Shown here piece after piece: positions 15,393 to 23,927 of a stretch of DNA of 64,000 nt. The position numbers and the translations under genes are program-made. Numbering within the stretch: the first letter of the stretch is position 1; the number at the start of each line of letters is the position of its first letter. This DNA comes from LMUY01 sp964235495 (lineage in GTDB: Bacteria; Pseudomonadota; Alphaproteobacteria; Acetobacterales; Acetobacteraceae), in the NCBI GenBank assembly GCA_964235495.1, contig CAXSAX010000012.1:1-64000 (forward strand), given 5' to 3'. Below the pieces are notes generated by a model, which saw only the letters and a program-made list of their open reading frames with translations, was not told the DNA's origin and did not search any database.

Positions 15393-17474
15393 TTAACGCT
15401 TGGCCTGGGTGCGGGCGGCGTCCAGCACCGCCTCAGGCGTGAAGCCGAATTGCTTTTGCAGCGCCGCCAAGGGAGCGGACAGACCAAAGCTGTGCATCCC
15501 GATGGTGACGCCGCCCCAGCCGACGTAGCGGTCCCAGCCAATGGTCGAGGCCATCTCCACCGCCACCCGGCCCTTGACCGCGGGCGGCAGCACCTCGTCC
15601 CGGTAGGCCTGGTCCTGCGCTTCGAACAGCTCCCAGCAGGGCATGGACACGACGCGGGCCTTGACCCCCTCCGCCGTGAGGGCCTCGTAGGCGCCCATGC
15701 AGAGCGAGACCTCGGACCCGGTGCCCATCAGGATCACCGCGGGCGGACCGCCGCAATCCGCTAGCACGTAGGCGCCGCGGGCCACGCCGGAGGCTGGGGC
15801 ATACTTCGCGCGGTCGATCGTCGGCAGCGCCTGGCGGCTGAGGCTCAGGCAGGCGGGGCGGTCGTCCAGGTGCATCACCACGCGCCACGCCTCCGCGACC
15901 TCGTTCGCGTCGGCGGGCCGGAACACGTACATGCCGGGGATGGCGCGCAGCGTCACCAACTGCTCGATCGGCTGGTGGGTCGGCCCGTCCTCGCCCACGC
16001 CGATGCTGTCATGGGTGAAGATGTAGATCACCGGCAGCTCCATGATGGCGGAGAGCCGGATCGGCGCCTTCATGTAGTCCGAGAAGATCAGGAAGCCGCT
16101 GGCGTAGGCGCGCAGGCCGGACAGCGCGATGCCGTTGCAGATCGACCCCATCGCGTGCTCGCGGATGCCGAAGTGCAGGTTGCGCCCGCCGTAGTTGTCC
16201 GCCTCGAACGAGCCGGCGCCGTCGAACGTCAGGTTGGACTTGGTGGAGGGGGCGAGGTCGGCCGCGCCGCCGATCATCCAGGGCACGTGCTTGGCGATCG
16301 CGTTCAGCACCTTCTGCGAGGAATCGCGCGAGGCGATGCCCTTGGCGTCGGCCGGGAACACCGGAATCTCGCTGTCCCAGCCCTCCGGCAGCTCGTGGCG
16401 GTCGATCATGTCGATCTCGCGGGCGAGGTCCGGGTACTGCTCGCGGTAGCGCGCCAGCAGGTCCATCCAGCCGTGCCGGGCCGCCTCGCCGCGCTGGCCC
16501 ATCACCGCCGCGAAACGCTGGTGCACGCCGTCCGGCACCAGGAACTGCGAATCCTCCGGCCAGCCGTAGCTGCGCTTGGCGCCGCGGATCTCCTCGTCGC
16601 CCAGCGGCTCGCCGTGGGCCTCGCGGGTGCCGGCCTTCTTGGGCGCGCCGAAGCCGATGACGCTCTGCACCACGATGATCGTGGGGCCGGCCGTGTAGGC
16701 CTTGGCCTCGTCCAGCGCCCCGGCGATCGCCCCGGTGTCGTTCGCGTCGGGCAGGTGGATGACGTTCCAGCCCATCGCGCCCAGCCGCGCTCCCACGTCG
16801 TCGCTGGTGGCCAGGCCGGTGGCGCCCTCGATGGTAATGTGGTTGCTGTCGTAGATCCAGGTCAGGTTGCCGAGCTTGAGGTGGCCGGCGACGGAGGCGG
16901 CCTCGTTCGACACGCCCTCCATCATGCAGCCGTCGCCGCACAACGCGTAGACATGGTAGTCAAACAGCTCGAAGCCGGGCTTGTTGTAGCGCTGCGCCAT
17001 GAACCGCTGCGCCATGGCCATGCCGACGCTGTTGGACACGCCCTGCGCCAGCGGCCCCGTCGTGGTCTCGACGCCCGCGGTGAACCGGTATTCCGGGTGC
17101 CCCGGCGTCACGCTGGAGAGCTGGCGGAACTGCTTGATGTCGTCCAGCGTGACCGCGTAAGGCCCCTTGTCCTTGTGCTCCGGGTCGGAGGCCACCTGCG
17201 CCAGGTGAAGCAGCGAGTACAGCAGCATGGAGGCGTGGCCGACGGAGAGCACGAAGCGGTCCCGGTTGGGCCAGTGTGGGTCCGCCGGGTCATAGCGCAG
17301 GGCGTGCTGCCACAGGGTGTAGCCCACGGGGGCCATGCCCATCGGCGTGCCGGGATGGCCCGACTTGGCCTTCTGCACCGCGTCCATCGACAGCGTGCGG
17401 ATCGTGTTGATGGCGATCTCGTCGATGTCGCCCTGCGGCAGGTTGGACGCATGGGTCGAAACTGGCTGGTCCAT
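15393..17474 (-). CDS. tkt: Transketolase
   Basis: ThDP-dependent transfer of two-carbon units between ketose and aldose phosphates. The 693-residue product has the family blocks SGHPGTPMGMAP (near residue 39), the ThDP signature GDGCMMEGVSNEAASVAGHL (about 178-197) and the pyrimidine-binding region FGIREHAMGSI, followed by a C-terminal transketolase domain. It is the first gene of the nine-gene minus-strand operon. The 145-base gap to the divergent histidine kinase must hold its promoter, but I cannot point to one confidently. Confidence 0.96.
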   Translation of the reverse strand: MDQPVSTHASNLPQGDIDEIAINTIRTLSMDAVQKAKSGHPGTPMGMAPVGYTLWQHALRYDPADPHWPNRDRFVLSVGHASMLLYSLLHLAQVASDPEHKDKGPYAVTLDDIKQFRQLSSVTPGHPEYRFTAGVETTTGPLAQGVSNSVGMAMAQRFMAQRYNKPGFELFDYHVYALCGDGCMMEGVSNEAASVAGHLKLGNLTWIYDSNHITIEGATGLATSDDVGARLGAMGWNVIHLPDANDTGAIAGALDEAKAYTAGPTIIVVQSVIGFGAPKKAGTREAHGEPLGDEEIRGAKRSYGWPEDSQFLVPDGVHQRFAAVMGQRGEAARHGWMDLLARYREQYPDLAREIDMIDRHELPEGWDSEIPVFPADAKGIASRDSSQKVLNAIAKHVPWMIGGAADLAPSTKSNLTFDGAGSFEADNYGGRNLHFGIREHAMGSICNGIALSGLRAYASGFLIFSDYMKAPIRLSAIMELPVIYIFTHDSIGVGEDGPTHQPIEQLVTLRAIPGMYVFRPADANEVAEAWRVVMHLDDRPACLSLSRQALPTIDRAKYAPASGVARGAYVLADCGGPPAVILMGTGSEVSLCMGAYEALTAEGVKARVVSMPCWELFEAQDQAYRDEVLPPAVKGRVAVEMASTIGWDRYVGWGGVTIGMHSFGLSAPLAALQKQFGFTPEAVLDAARTQAKR

Positions 17475-17557
17475 CGCTTGGTCCTCGTATGTCGCGCGGC
17501 TGTGGCGGACCCTAGCCTAAGGCGAAGGCCAGCCATAGGTTCACCGGGTCCCCTTCG

Positions 17558-17586
17558 TTGTCAGAATATCATGTCCCCGCTAGAGA
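17558..17586 (+). promoter_or_regulatory. Sigma70-like promoter candidate for the histidine kinase operon
   Basis: TTGTCA (17558-17563, 5 of 6 to TTGACA), a 17-base spacer and TAGAGA (17581-17586) lie 33 bases before the kinase start. The -35 and spacing are good and the -10 is modest. Confidence 0.4.
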
Positions 17587-17619
17587 TAACACGTTCGTGA
17601 AACCCTGGTCGGGAGTTCG

Positions 17620-19188
17620 GTGAAGACGATGGCTGACGCGGGCGCGGGGCAGCCCGATAAGCAGGCCATGGCGCCAGGCCCAACCTTGCCGCGGCTGACG
17701 CGACGCCCGTCCACCTCCCAAGGCTTGGGCGCATCGCGTCGGGCTGCCCTGGCGGCTTTGGCCCTCGGCACCGCGCTGCTGTTCTGCATCGCGGCCGCCT
17801 CCGTGTGGCAGGCGGACGTCAACCAGCGAAGCCTCAGCCGGGGCCAGATGCTCCGCGATCAGCTCACCACCACGGAGAATATCCTGCTCGCCGTGCGGGA
17901 GGCGGAAGCCGGCCAGCGCGGCTTCCTGCTGACGCTCAACTCCGCCTATCTCGCCCCGATGCTGCGGTCGGAGGCAGCCTTGCCGGACCTGCTGGCACGC
18001 CTGACCACCGCCCGCCCATCCGACAAACGCGTGATCCAGATGCGCCAGATGATCGGGACCAAGATGGCCGAGTTGCAGGGCACGGTGGAACTGGCGAGAA
18101 CCGGCCGGCTGGATGCCGCGCTCGCCGTGGTGCGGGACAACAACGGCCTGGAGGAGATGCGCGTCATCCGCACGCTGGCGATGAGCTTGGAAGCGGAGCT
18201 GGAAGCCATGCTGGCAAAGCGGGCGGCCGCGGTGAACCGGGGCGGCCAGCGCCTGGTCGGGATCGACATCGCCGGGCTGGCCCTGGTGGCCGGGCTGGCC
18301 GGGCTGGTCGCCAACGGCGTCCGGCGCACCCTGGAGACGCTGCGGGAGGCTCGGCGCCTGGCCTCGCAGGCGTATGACGCGCTGGAGCACAGCAACGAGC
18401 GGCTGGACGAGACGGTCCGCGCCCGCACCGCGGACCTGACGGCGGCGAACGAGGAGATCCAGCGCTTCGCCTACATCGTCTCCCACGACCTGCGGGCGCC
18501 GCTGGTCAACGTCATGGGGTTCACCGGCGAGTTGGAGCAGGCGGCGGTCACGCTGTCCGCCTATGCCGCAGCGGCCGGTGCCCCCGCCGACGTGCAGGAA
18601 GCCGCGTCGGCGGACATCCCGGAGGCGTTGCACTTCATCAAGTCCTCCACGGTCAAGATGGACCGGCTGATCAGCGCCATCCTGCAGCTGTCCCGCGAAG
18701 GCCGCCGGGTGCTGGCGGCGGAGCGGCTGGACATGGCGGCGGTGTTCGCCAACATGGCCGACAGCATGGCGCATCAGGCATCGAGCCGGGGGGCGGAAGT
18801 GGTGGTGGGCGCGGTGCCTGACCTGGTGGGGGACCGGCTGGCCGTGGAGCAGGTGTTCGGCAACGTGATCGACAATGCGCTGAAGTATCTTCAGCCCGGC
18901 CGCCCCGGCCTGATCCGGATCGAGGGTCGCCAGGAGGCTGGAGTGGCCCGGTTCGACATCAGCGACAACGGGCGTGGCATCGCGCCCAGGGACTTCGAGC
19001 GCGTGTTCGAGCTGTTCCGCCGCGCCGGGGATCAGGCGGTGCCAGGCGAGGGCATCGGCCTGGCGCATGTGCGGGCCCTGCTGCGCCGGCTCGGCGGCAC
19101 GATCGACTGCCAATCGACGCTGGGCGTGGGCACGACGTTCACCATCCGGCTGCCATCGGCCGCCACCGGCGCGAGGGTGCAGGCATGA
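17620..19188 (+). CDS. CHASE3-domain sensor histidine kinase
   Basis: Membrane sensor kinase of 522 residues. Order: cytoplasmic N terminus, TM1 (41-63), a periplasmic CHASE3 domain with the hallmark AEAGQRGFLLT (95-105), TM2 (211-233), a short coiled coil, HisKA with phospho-acceptor H289 in YIVSHDLRAPL, then HATPase_c with N-box NVIDNALKY (415-423), G1 DNGRGIA (449-455) and G2 GEGIGLAHV (476-484). All catalytic boxes are intact. The GTG at 17620 is preceded by GGGAG; an ATG three codons later is an alternative start. The gene overlaps the response regulator by 4 bases. The signal sensed by CHASE3 is unknown. Confidence 0.9.
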   Translation: MKTMADAGAGQPDKQAMAPGPTLPRLTRRPSTSQGLGASRRAALAALALGTALLFCIAAASVWQADVNQRSLSRGQMLRDQLTTTENILLAVREAEAGQRGFLLTLNSAYLAPMLRSEAALPDLLARLTTARPSDKRVIQMRQMIGTKMAELQGTVELARTGRLDAALAVVRDNNGLEEMRVIRTLAMSLEAELEAMLAKRAAAVNRGGQRLVGIDIAGLALVAGLAGLVANGVRRTLETLREARRLASQAYDALEHSNERLDETVRARTADLTAANEEIQRFAYIVSHDLRAPLVNVMGFTGELEQAAVTLSAYAAAAGAPADVQEAASADIPEALHFIKSSTVKMDRLISAILQLSREGRRVLAAERLDMAAVFANMADSMAHQASSRGAEVVVGAVPDLVGDRLAVEQVFGNVIDNALKYLQPGRPGLIRIEGRQEAGVARFDISDNGRGIAPRDFERVFELFRRAGDQAVPGEGIGLAHVRALLRRLGGTIDCQSTLGVGTTFTIRLPSAATGARVQA

Positions 19189-19625
19189 TCGCGAACCCCG
19201 TCACCATCCTGCTGATCGAGGACGACCCGGGCCATGCCCGGCTGATCGAGAAGAACGTCCGCCGCGCCGGCGTGAACAACACCATCGTGCCCCTCGCCGA
19301 CGGGACCTCCGCGCTGGCCCACCTGTTCGGCACGGACCCCGCCGGGCAGCGCCGGGTTCAGCTGCCCATGCTGGTGCTGCTGGACCTGAACCTGCCGGAC
19401 ATGAGCGGCATCGATATCCTCGCCCGCATCAAGGCGGACGATCTGCTGCGGCGCGCCCCGGTGATCGTGCTCACCACCACGGATGACAGCGTCGAGATAC
19501 AGCGCTGCTACGACCTTGGCTGCAACGTGTACATCACCAAGCCGCTCGAGTACGAGAGCTTCGCCAACGCCATCCGGCAGCTCGGCCTGTTCCTGGCGGT
19601 CATGCAGGTGCCAGGGGAGCCGTGA
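19185..19625 (+). CDS. Single-domain response regulator (Rcp1/CheY-like)
   Basis: A stand-alone receiver of 146 residues without an output domain. The acidic pocket is EDD (12-14), the phospho-acceptor is D67 in LLDLNLPDMSG, the switch Thr lies in VLTTTDD and the conserved lysine is K119 in YITKP. This resembles Rcp1-type regulators that shuttle phosphoryl groups from HisKA kinases of the phytochrome-like H-box class. It overlaps its neighbours by 4 bases on each side, so it is likely the intermediate between the upstream CHASE3 kinase and a further partner. Confidence 0.9.
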   Translation: MIANPVTILLIEDDPGHARLIEKNVRRAGVNNTIVPLADGTSALAHLFGTDPAGQRRVQLPMLVLLDLNLPDMSGIDILARIKADDLLRRAPVIVLTTTDDSVEIQRCYDLGCNVYITKPLEYESFANAIRQLGLFLAVMQVPGEP

Positions 19626-20680
19626 ACGCAACCCCGGCTGCCGTCCGCGTGCTCTACGTCGACGACGACCCTGGCATCTGCCGGTTGGTGGGCCGCTACC
19701 TGCAACGCGAGGGGTTCGCCGTCGAGGTGGCGCACGACGCGGAAGCCGGGCTCGCGGCCGCCCGGGCGGGGCGGTTCGACGCCATCGCGCTCGACCACTA
19801 CATGCCGGCGCGCGACGGGCTGGAGCTGCTGGCCGACCTGCGCGCCCTGCCGGACCCGGCGCCCGTCATCTTCGTCACCGCCGCCGAGGAGCCGCGCATC
19901 GCCGTGGCCGCCCTGAAGGAGGGCGCGTTCGACTACGTGCTCAAGGACACCCAGGGCACCTTCATGGAGTTCCTGTGCACCTCCATTCGCCAGTCCCAGC
20001 TGCAATTGCAGCTGCGGCGGGAGCGGGAGGCGGCCCTGCGGGACCTGAAGGAAAGCCGCGACCGGCTGGAGCAGCTGGCCGCCCAGCAGGCGCTGCTGCT
20101 GCAGGAGGTCAACCACCGGGTCGCCAACAGCTTGCAGCTGATCACCTCGCTGATCGACCTGCAAGCCCGCAAGGTCGCCGACCCGGACGCCCGGGAGGCG
20201 TTGCAGCGGGCGCGGGAGCGGGTGGAGGCGGTCAGCCTGGTGCACCGCCGGCTCTACACCAGCAACGACGTCGAGTCCGTGGCGATGGACCAGTACCTCG
20301 AAGGTCTGATCGACGAGCTGCGCCGCGCGGTGGCGACCGAGGAGCGCCAGGGCCGCATCACCCTGGCGGCCGAGCCGATCCGGGTGGAGACGGACCGGGC
20401 CGTGTCGCTCGGCCTGATCGTGAACGAGCTGGTGACCAATGCCCTGAAATACGCCTATCCCGGCCGCGGCGGCGACATCCGCGTCGGCTTCGGCCAGGAG
20501 GCGGGCGCCATCCAGCTCGTGGTGGAGGATGACGGCGTCGGCTACCGCGAGGGGGCGGCGCCCAAGGGCAGCGGCCTCGGCTCCACCATCGTCAAGGCGA
20601 TGGCGCGGACGGTGCGGGCGATCGTCAAGGTCGACAGCGACGGCACGGGGACCCGGGTGGTGGTCAGCCTGGACGCTTGA
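19622..20680 (+). CDS. Hybrid receiver-HisKA_2 histidine kinase
   Basis: A cytoplasmic 352-residue protein with the order reversed from classical hybrids. An N-terminal receiver (D58 in ALDHYMPARDG, lysine in YVLKDT near 108) is followed by a coiled coil (about 130-160). Then comes a HisKA_2 dimerisation/phosphotransfer domain with H165 in EVNHRVANSLQLI and a HATPase domain with NELVTNALKYAYPG and GSGLGSTIV. HisKA_2/HWE kinases are the type that feeds the alphaproteobacterial general stress response (PhyR-NepR-EcfG), though no phyR lies in this window. Start is GTG in a GTGA overlap with the regulator. The 3' end overlaps the convergent flavoprotein gene by 17 bases. Confidence 0.88.
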   Translation: MNATPAAVRVLYVDDDPGICRLVGRYLQREGFAVEVAHDAEAGLAAARAGRFDAIALDHYMPARDGLELLADLRALPDPAPVIFVTAAEEPRIAVAALKEGAFDYVLKDTQGTFMEFLCTSIRQSQLQLQLRREREAALRDLKESRDRLEQLAAQQALLLQEVNHRVANSLQLITSLIDLQARKVADPDAREALQRARERVEAVSLVHRRLYTSNDVESVAMDQYLEGLIDELRRAVATEERQGRITLAAEPIRVETDRAVSLGLIVNELVTNALKYAYPGRGGDIRVGFGQEAGAIQLVVEDDGVGYREGAAPKGSGLGSTIVKAMARTVRAIVKVDSDGTGTRVVVSLDA

Positions 20681-21857
20681 GGGTGGCCAGCACCGCCTCG
20701 CCCGCCGCGAACCCGGTGCTGAAGCACGCCTGCAGCAGGTAGCCGCCGGTGGGCGCCTCCCAGTCCAGCATCTCGCCTGCGGCGAACACGCCCGGCCTGA
20801 GCTGCCAAGCGCTCACAGCGTCCAGCCGCAGCCCGCCCGCGGTGGAGATGGCGCGGTCCAGCCCCGTCGTGCCCGTCAGGCGCAGCGGCAGCGCCTTAAT
20901 CGCCGCCGCCAGATCCTCCGGCTGCCCGGCGCACTCGCGCAGCAGCGCCACGCACACCAGCGGCATCCCCCCGGCCTTGCGCAGGAAGGTGGACAGGGAT
21001 TGCGCCCGGCGCGGCGCGGCCAGCCGCCGGCCGAGACCGGCCGCGTCCAGGTCCGGCCGCAGGTCCAGCGTGGCCGTGGCGTGCCCGTCCGCCGCAATGG
21101 CCCGGCGCAGCGCAGCGCCCAGGGCGTAGAACGGGCCGCCCTCCACGCCGGCCGCCGTCAGCGTGGCCTCGCCCGGCACCCGGCGGCCGCCGAAGCTGAC
21201 GGCGACGCGCTTGAGCGGCGTGCCCGCGTGCCGGGCCATGTGCGGACTCCACCCGGCCACGAAGCCGCAATTGGCCGGCTGGAACGGCGCGAGAAGCCCG
21301 GGCGGCAGCGCCGCGGCCCACATCCCATCCGAGCCGAGCCGCGGCCAGGACGCGCCGCCGAGCGCCAGCACCACGGGGCCGGGCGGGACGCTGGCCGCCG
21401 GGTCGAACAGGGGCGCGCCGTCCGCGTCCCACCCCAGCCAGCGGTGGCGCAGGCGGAACTGGACACCGAGCGAGCCGAGCCGCGCCAGCCAGGCGCGCAG
21501 CAGCGGGGACGCCTTCATGGCCCGCGGGAACACGCGGCCGGTGCTGCCGGCGAAGGTCGGCTGGCCCAGTCCCTCGCACCAGGCGCGCAGGGCGGCGGGC
21601 GGGAAGGCGCGGATGGCGGGGGCCAAGGCCTGCCGCGCGGCGCCGTAGCGGTCCAGCAGCGCGTCGAGCGGCTCGTCATGCGTCAGGTTGAGGCCGCCCA
21701 CGCCGGCCATGAGCAGCTTGCGTCCCGGCGAGGGCATCCGGTCGAACACGCTCACGCGGACGCCGCCCAGCGCCAGCCGCTCCGCCGCCATCAACCCGGC
21801 GGGACCAGCACCGACGACTGTGGCGTGAAGCGGGGAGATGTCGGATGCTGGGGGCAT
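20664..21857 (-). CDS. HI0933/YhiN-family flavoprotein (NAD(P)/FAD-dependent oxidoreductase)
   Basis: A 397-residue FAD protein starting with the dinucleotide-binding loop VVGAGPAG (14-21), followed by GRKLLMAGVGGLNLTHD, typical of the HI0933-like family. It ends with TAGGLRLDAVSAWQLRPGVFAAGEMLDWEAPTGGY-type sequence, where the flavin isoalloxazine site closes (short parts of this block are visible at about 345-380). The reaction is not established for the family. The ATG at 21857 is the only start codon close to the Rossmann strand. It interlocks with the ATG of the divergent gene at 21856. Converges on, and overlaps by 17 bases, the HisKA_2 kinase. Confidence 0.82.
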   Translation of the reverse strand: MPPASDISPLHATVVGAGPAGLMAAERLALGGVRVSVFDRMPSPGRKLLMAGVGGLNLTHDEPLDALLDRYGAARQALAPAIRAFPPAALRAWCEGLGQPTFAGSTGRVFPRAMKASPLLRAWLARLGSLGVQFRLRHRWLGWDADGAPLFDPAASVPPGPVVLALGGASWPRLGSDGMWAAALPPGLLAPFQPANCGFVAGWSPHMARHAGTPLKRVAVSFGGRRVPGEATLTAAGVEGGPFYALGAALRRAIAADGHATATLDLRPDLDAAGLGRRLAAPRRAQSLSTFLRKAGGMPLVCVALLRECAGQPEDLAAAIKALPLRLTGTTGLDRAISTAGGLRLDAVSAWQLRPGVFAAGEMLDWEAPTGGYLLQACFSTGFAAGEAVLATLKRPG

Positions 21858-22962
21858 GATCGAGCGGGTCGAGGCGGTGGTCCTGGGTGCTGGCGTGGTC
21901 GGCCTCGCGGTGGCGCGAGCGCTGGCCATGGCGGGGCGCGAGGTTCTGGTGCTGGAGGCGGCGGGCGGCATCGGCACTGTCACGTCCTCGCGCAACAGCG
22001 AGGTGGTGCATGCCGGTATCTACTATCCCACCGGCAGCCTCAAGGCCCGGCTGTGCGTGGCGGGCCGGATGGCGCTGTACGAGTATTGCACGGCGCACGG
22101 CGTGCCGGTCCGCAAGCTGGGCAAGCTGATCGTCGCCAGCGACCCGGCGGAGGCGGTGCGGCTCGAAGCCATCGCGGCGCAGGCGGCGGCCAACGGCGTG
22201 GAGCTGCGATGGCTGTCCGGCGACGAGGCGCGCGCCCTGGAACCGGCCTTGCGGGTCGCGGCTGCGCTGCACTCGCCGGAGACGGGCATCGTGGACAGCC
22301 ACGCGCTGATGCTGGCCTACCAGGGCGAGCTGGAGGATGCGGGCGGCACGCTCGCCCTGCACGCGCCGGTGGTCGGCGGCGCCGTGTCCGAGGGCGGCAT
22401 TCGCCTGGACGTGGGCGGCGAGCACCCGATGCAGCTGGAATGCGGCATCCTGGTGAACGCGGTCGGGCTGCATGCGCCGGACGTGGCGCGGCGCATCGCC
22501 GGCATCCCGAGCCAGACCATTCCGCGCGCCTACCTGTGCAAAGGCAGCTATTACGGCCTGCAAGGCCGCGCGCCGTTCAGCCGGCTGGTGTATCCGGTGC
22601 CCGAGCCTGGCGGCCTGGGCGTGCACCTCACCCTCGACCTCGGCGGCCAGGCGCGCTTCGGCCCGGACGTGGAGTGGGTGGAGCGCGAGGACTACGACGT
22701 GCAGCCCGGCCGCGCCGCCGGGTTCTACGCCGCGATCCGCCGCTACTGGCCCGGCTTGCCGGACGACGCCCTGACGCCGGGCTACGCGGGCATCCGGCCC
22801 AAGATCAGCGGGCCGCGGGAGCCGGCGGCCGACTTCGCCGTGCTCGGCCCGGCGGAGCACGGCGTGCCCGGCCTGGTCAACCTGTTCGGCATCGAGAGTC
22901 CCGGGCTGACCGCCTCGCTTGCGTTGGGGGACATGGTGGCGCGCTGCTTGGAAGCGTTTTAG
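21838..22962 (+). CDS. LhgO-like FAD-dependent oxidoreductase (2-hydroxyglutarate/glycine-oxidase fold)
   Basis: A 374-residue (or 368 from the internal ATG at 21856) DAO-superfamily flavoenzyme: VVLGAGVVGLAVARAL (14-29), then SSRNSEVVHAGIYYPTGSLK, characteristic of L-2-hydroxyglutarate dehydrogenase/oxidase relatives, and a C-terminal GIRPKISGP and GIESPGLTASLALG. It probably oxidises an alpha-hydroxy acid; L-2-hydroxyglutarate is the best guess by family. GAAG lies 7 bases before the first ATG, whereas the second ATG forms a CATG with the divergent flavoprotein start, so the start is uncertain by six codons. Its stop overlaps the convergent quinone oxidoreductase by 4 bases. Confidence 0.82.
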   Translation: MSDAGGMIERVEAVVLGAGVVGLAVARALAMAGREVLVLEAAGGIGTVTSSRNSEVVHAGIYYPTGSLKARLCVAGRMALYEYCTAHGVPVRKLGKLIVASDPAEAVRLEAIAAQAAANGVELRWLSGDEARALEPALRVAAALHSPETGIVDSHALMLAYQGELEDAGGTLALHAPVVGGAVSEGGIRLDVGGEHPMQLECGILVNAVGLHAPDVARRIAGIPSQTIPRAYLCKGSYYGLQGRAPFSRLVYPVPEPGGLGVHLTLDLGGQARFGPDVEWVEREDYDVQPGRAAGFYAAIRRYWPGLPDDALTPGYAGIRPKISGPREPAADFAVLGPAEHGVPGLVNLFGIESPGLTASLALGDMVARCLEAF

Positions 22963-23927
22963 CCCACCTGCAGTACCACCTTGCCCACGCTGCCGCGCCC
23001 GGCCAGGGAGGCCAGCGCGGCCTGCGCCTCCGCCAGCGGGAAGCGCCCGCGCACCAGCGGCGCCAGCCTGCCCTCGCGATGCAGCGCCAGCAGGGCGGCG
23101 TGGGCACGGCTTCGCAGGCCCGGGTCCGCCGCGTCCGCCGCGCCCCAGAACACGCCCATCGCCGACGATTCCTTGAGCAGCAGCCGGTTGGCGGCCAGGC
23201 TCGGGATCGGCCCGGCGGCGAAGCCGATCACCAGGTAGCGCCCGTGCCAGGCCAGGCAGCGCAGGCTGCGCTCGCCCACGTCGCCGCCCACCGGGTCGAA
23301 GATCACGTCGGCGCCCCGGCCCTTGGTGTGGCCCCGCACGGCCTCCACCCAGTCCTCCACGCCGTAGTCGATCGCCAAGCCGGCGCCCATCTCGCGCGCC
23401 ACCGCCACCTTGTGCGGGCCGCCCGCGGTGGCCAGCACGGGGCAGCCGTGCGCCGCGGCCAGCTGCACGGTGGCGGAGCCGACGCCGCCGGCGGCCGCAT
23501 GGACCAGCACGGTCTCGCCCGGCTGCAACGCGGCCCGGTTGTGCAGCGCGTGCCAGGCGGTGCAGTAGACCACGCCGAACAGCGACACGGCCTCGGCGGC
23601 GGGGATGTCCTCCGGGATGGCGCTGGCCTTGCTGGCCACCATGCGCTCGGCATAGGCGCCCTGGCCGCTGGCGGCGACGCGGGTCCCCACCGGCAGCGGG
23701 GCGCCCTCGCCCCGGGCCACCACGCGGCCGACCGCCTCGACGCCGGGGGTGAAGGGCAGGGCGGGCTTCACCTGGTACTGGCCGCGCAGCATCAGCGAGT
23801 CGAGGAAGTTCAGCCCGGCCGCCTCCACCGCCACGACGTACTGGCCCGGGCCTGCGACCGGCTCCGGCAGGTCCGCCAGCCGCATCGCACCCTCGGCGGT
23901 GATCGCCTCGACGGTCCAGCCCTTCAT
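22959..23927 (-). CDS. NADPH:quinone oxidoreductase (zinc-free MDR family)
   Basis: A 322-residue medium-chain reductase. The N-terminal GroES-like domain contains AAGLNFLDSLMLRGQY (the NFxD substrate loop of quinone reductases), and the Rossmann domain has VHAAAGGVGSATVQLA. The catalytic-zinc cysteine/histidine ligands are absent, as expected for QOR. It reduces quinones or alpha,beta-unsaturated carbonyls with NADPH. The ATG at 23927 overlaps the stop of the LysR gene by 4 bases, so regulator and enzyme are co-translated. Upstream in-frame sequence belongs to the LysR gene and is not part of this protein. Confidence 0.88.
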   Translation of the reverse strand: MKGWTVEAITAEGAMRLADLPEPVAGPGQYVVAVEAAGLNFLDSLMLRGQYQVKPALPFTPGVEAVGRVVARGEGAPLPVGTRVAASGQGAYAERMVASKASAIPEDIPAAEAVSLFGVVYCTAWHALHNRAALQPGETVLVHAAAGGVGSATVQLAAAHGCPVLATAGGPHKVAVAREMGAGLAIDYGVEDWVEAVRGHTKGRGADVIFDPVGGDVGERSLRCLAWHGRYLVIGFAAGPIPSLAANRLLLKESSAMGVFWGAADAADPGLRSRAHAALLALHREGRLAPLVRGRFPLAEAQAALASLAGRGSVGKVVLQVG

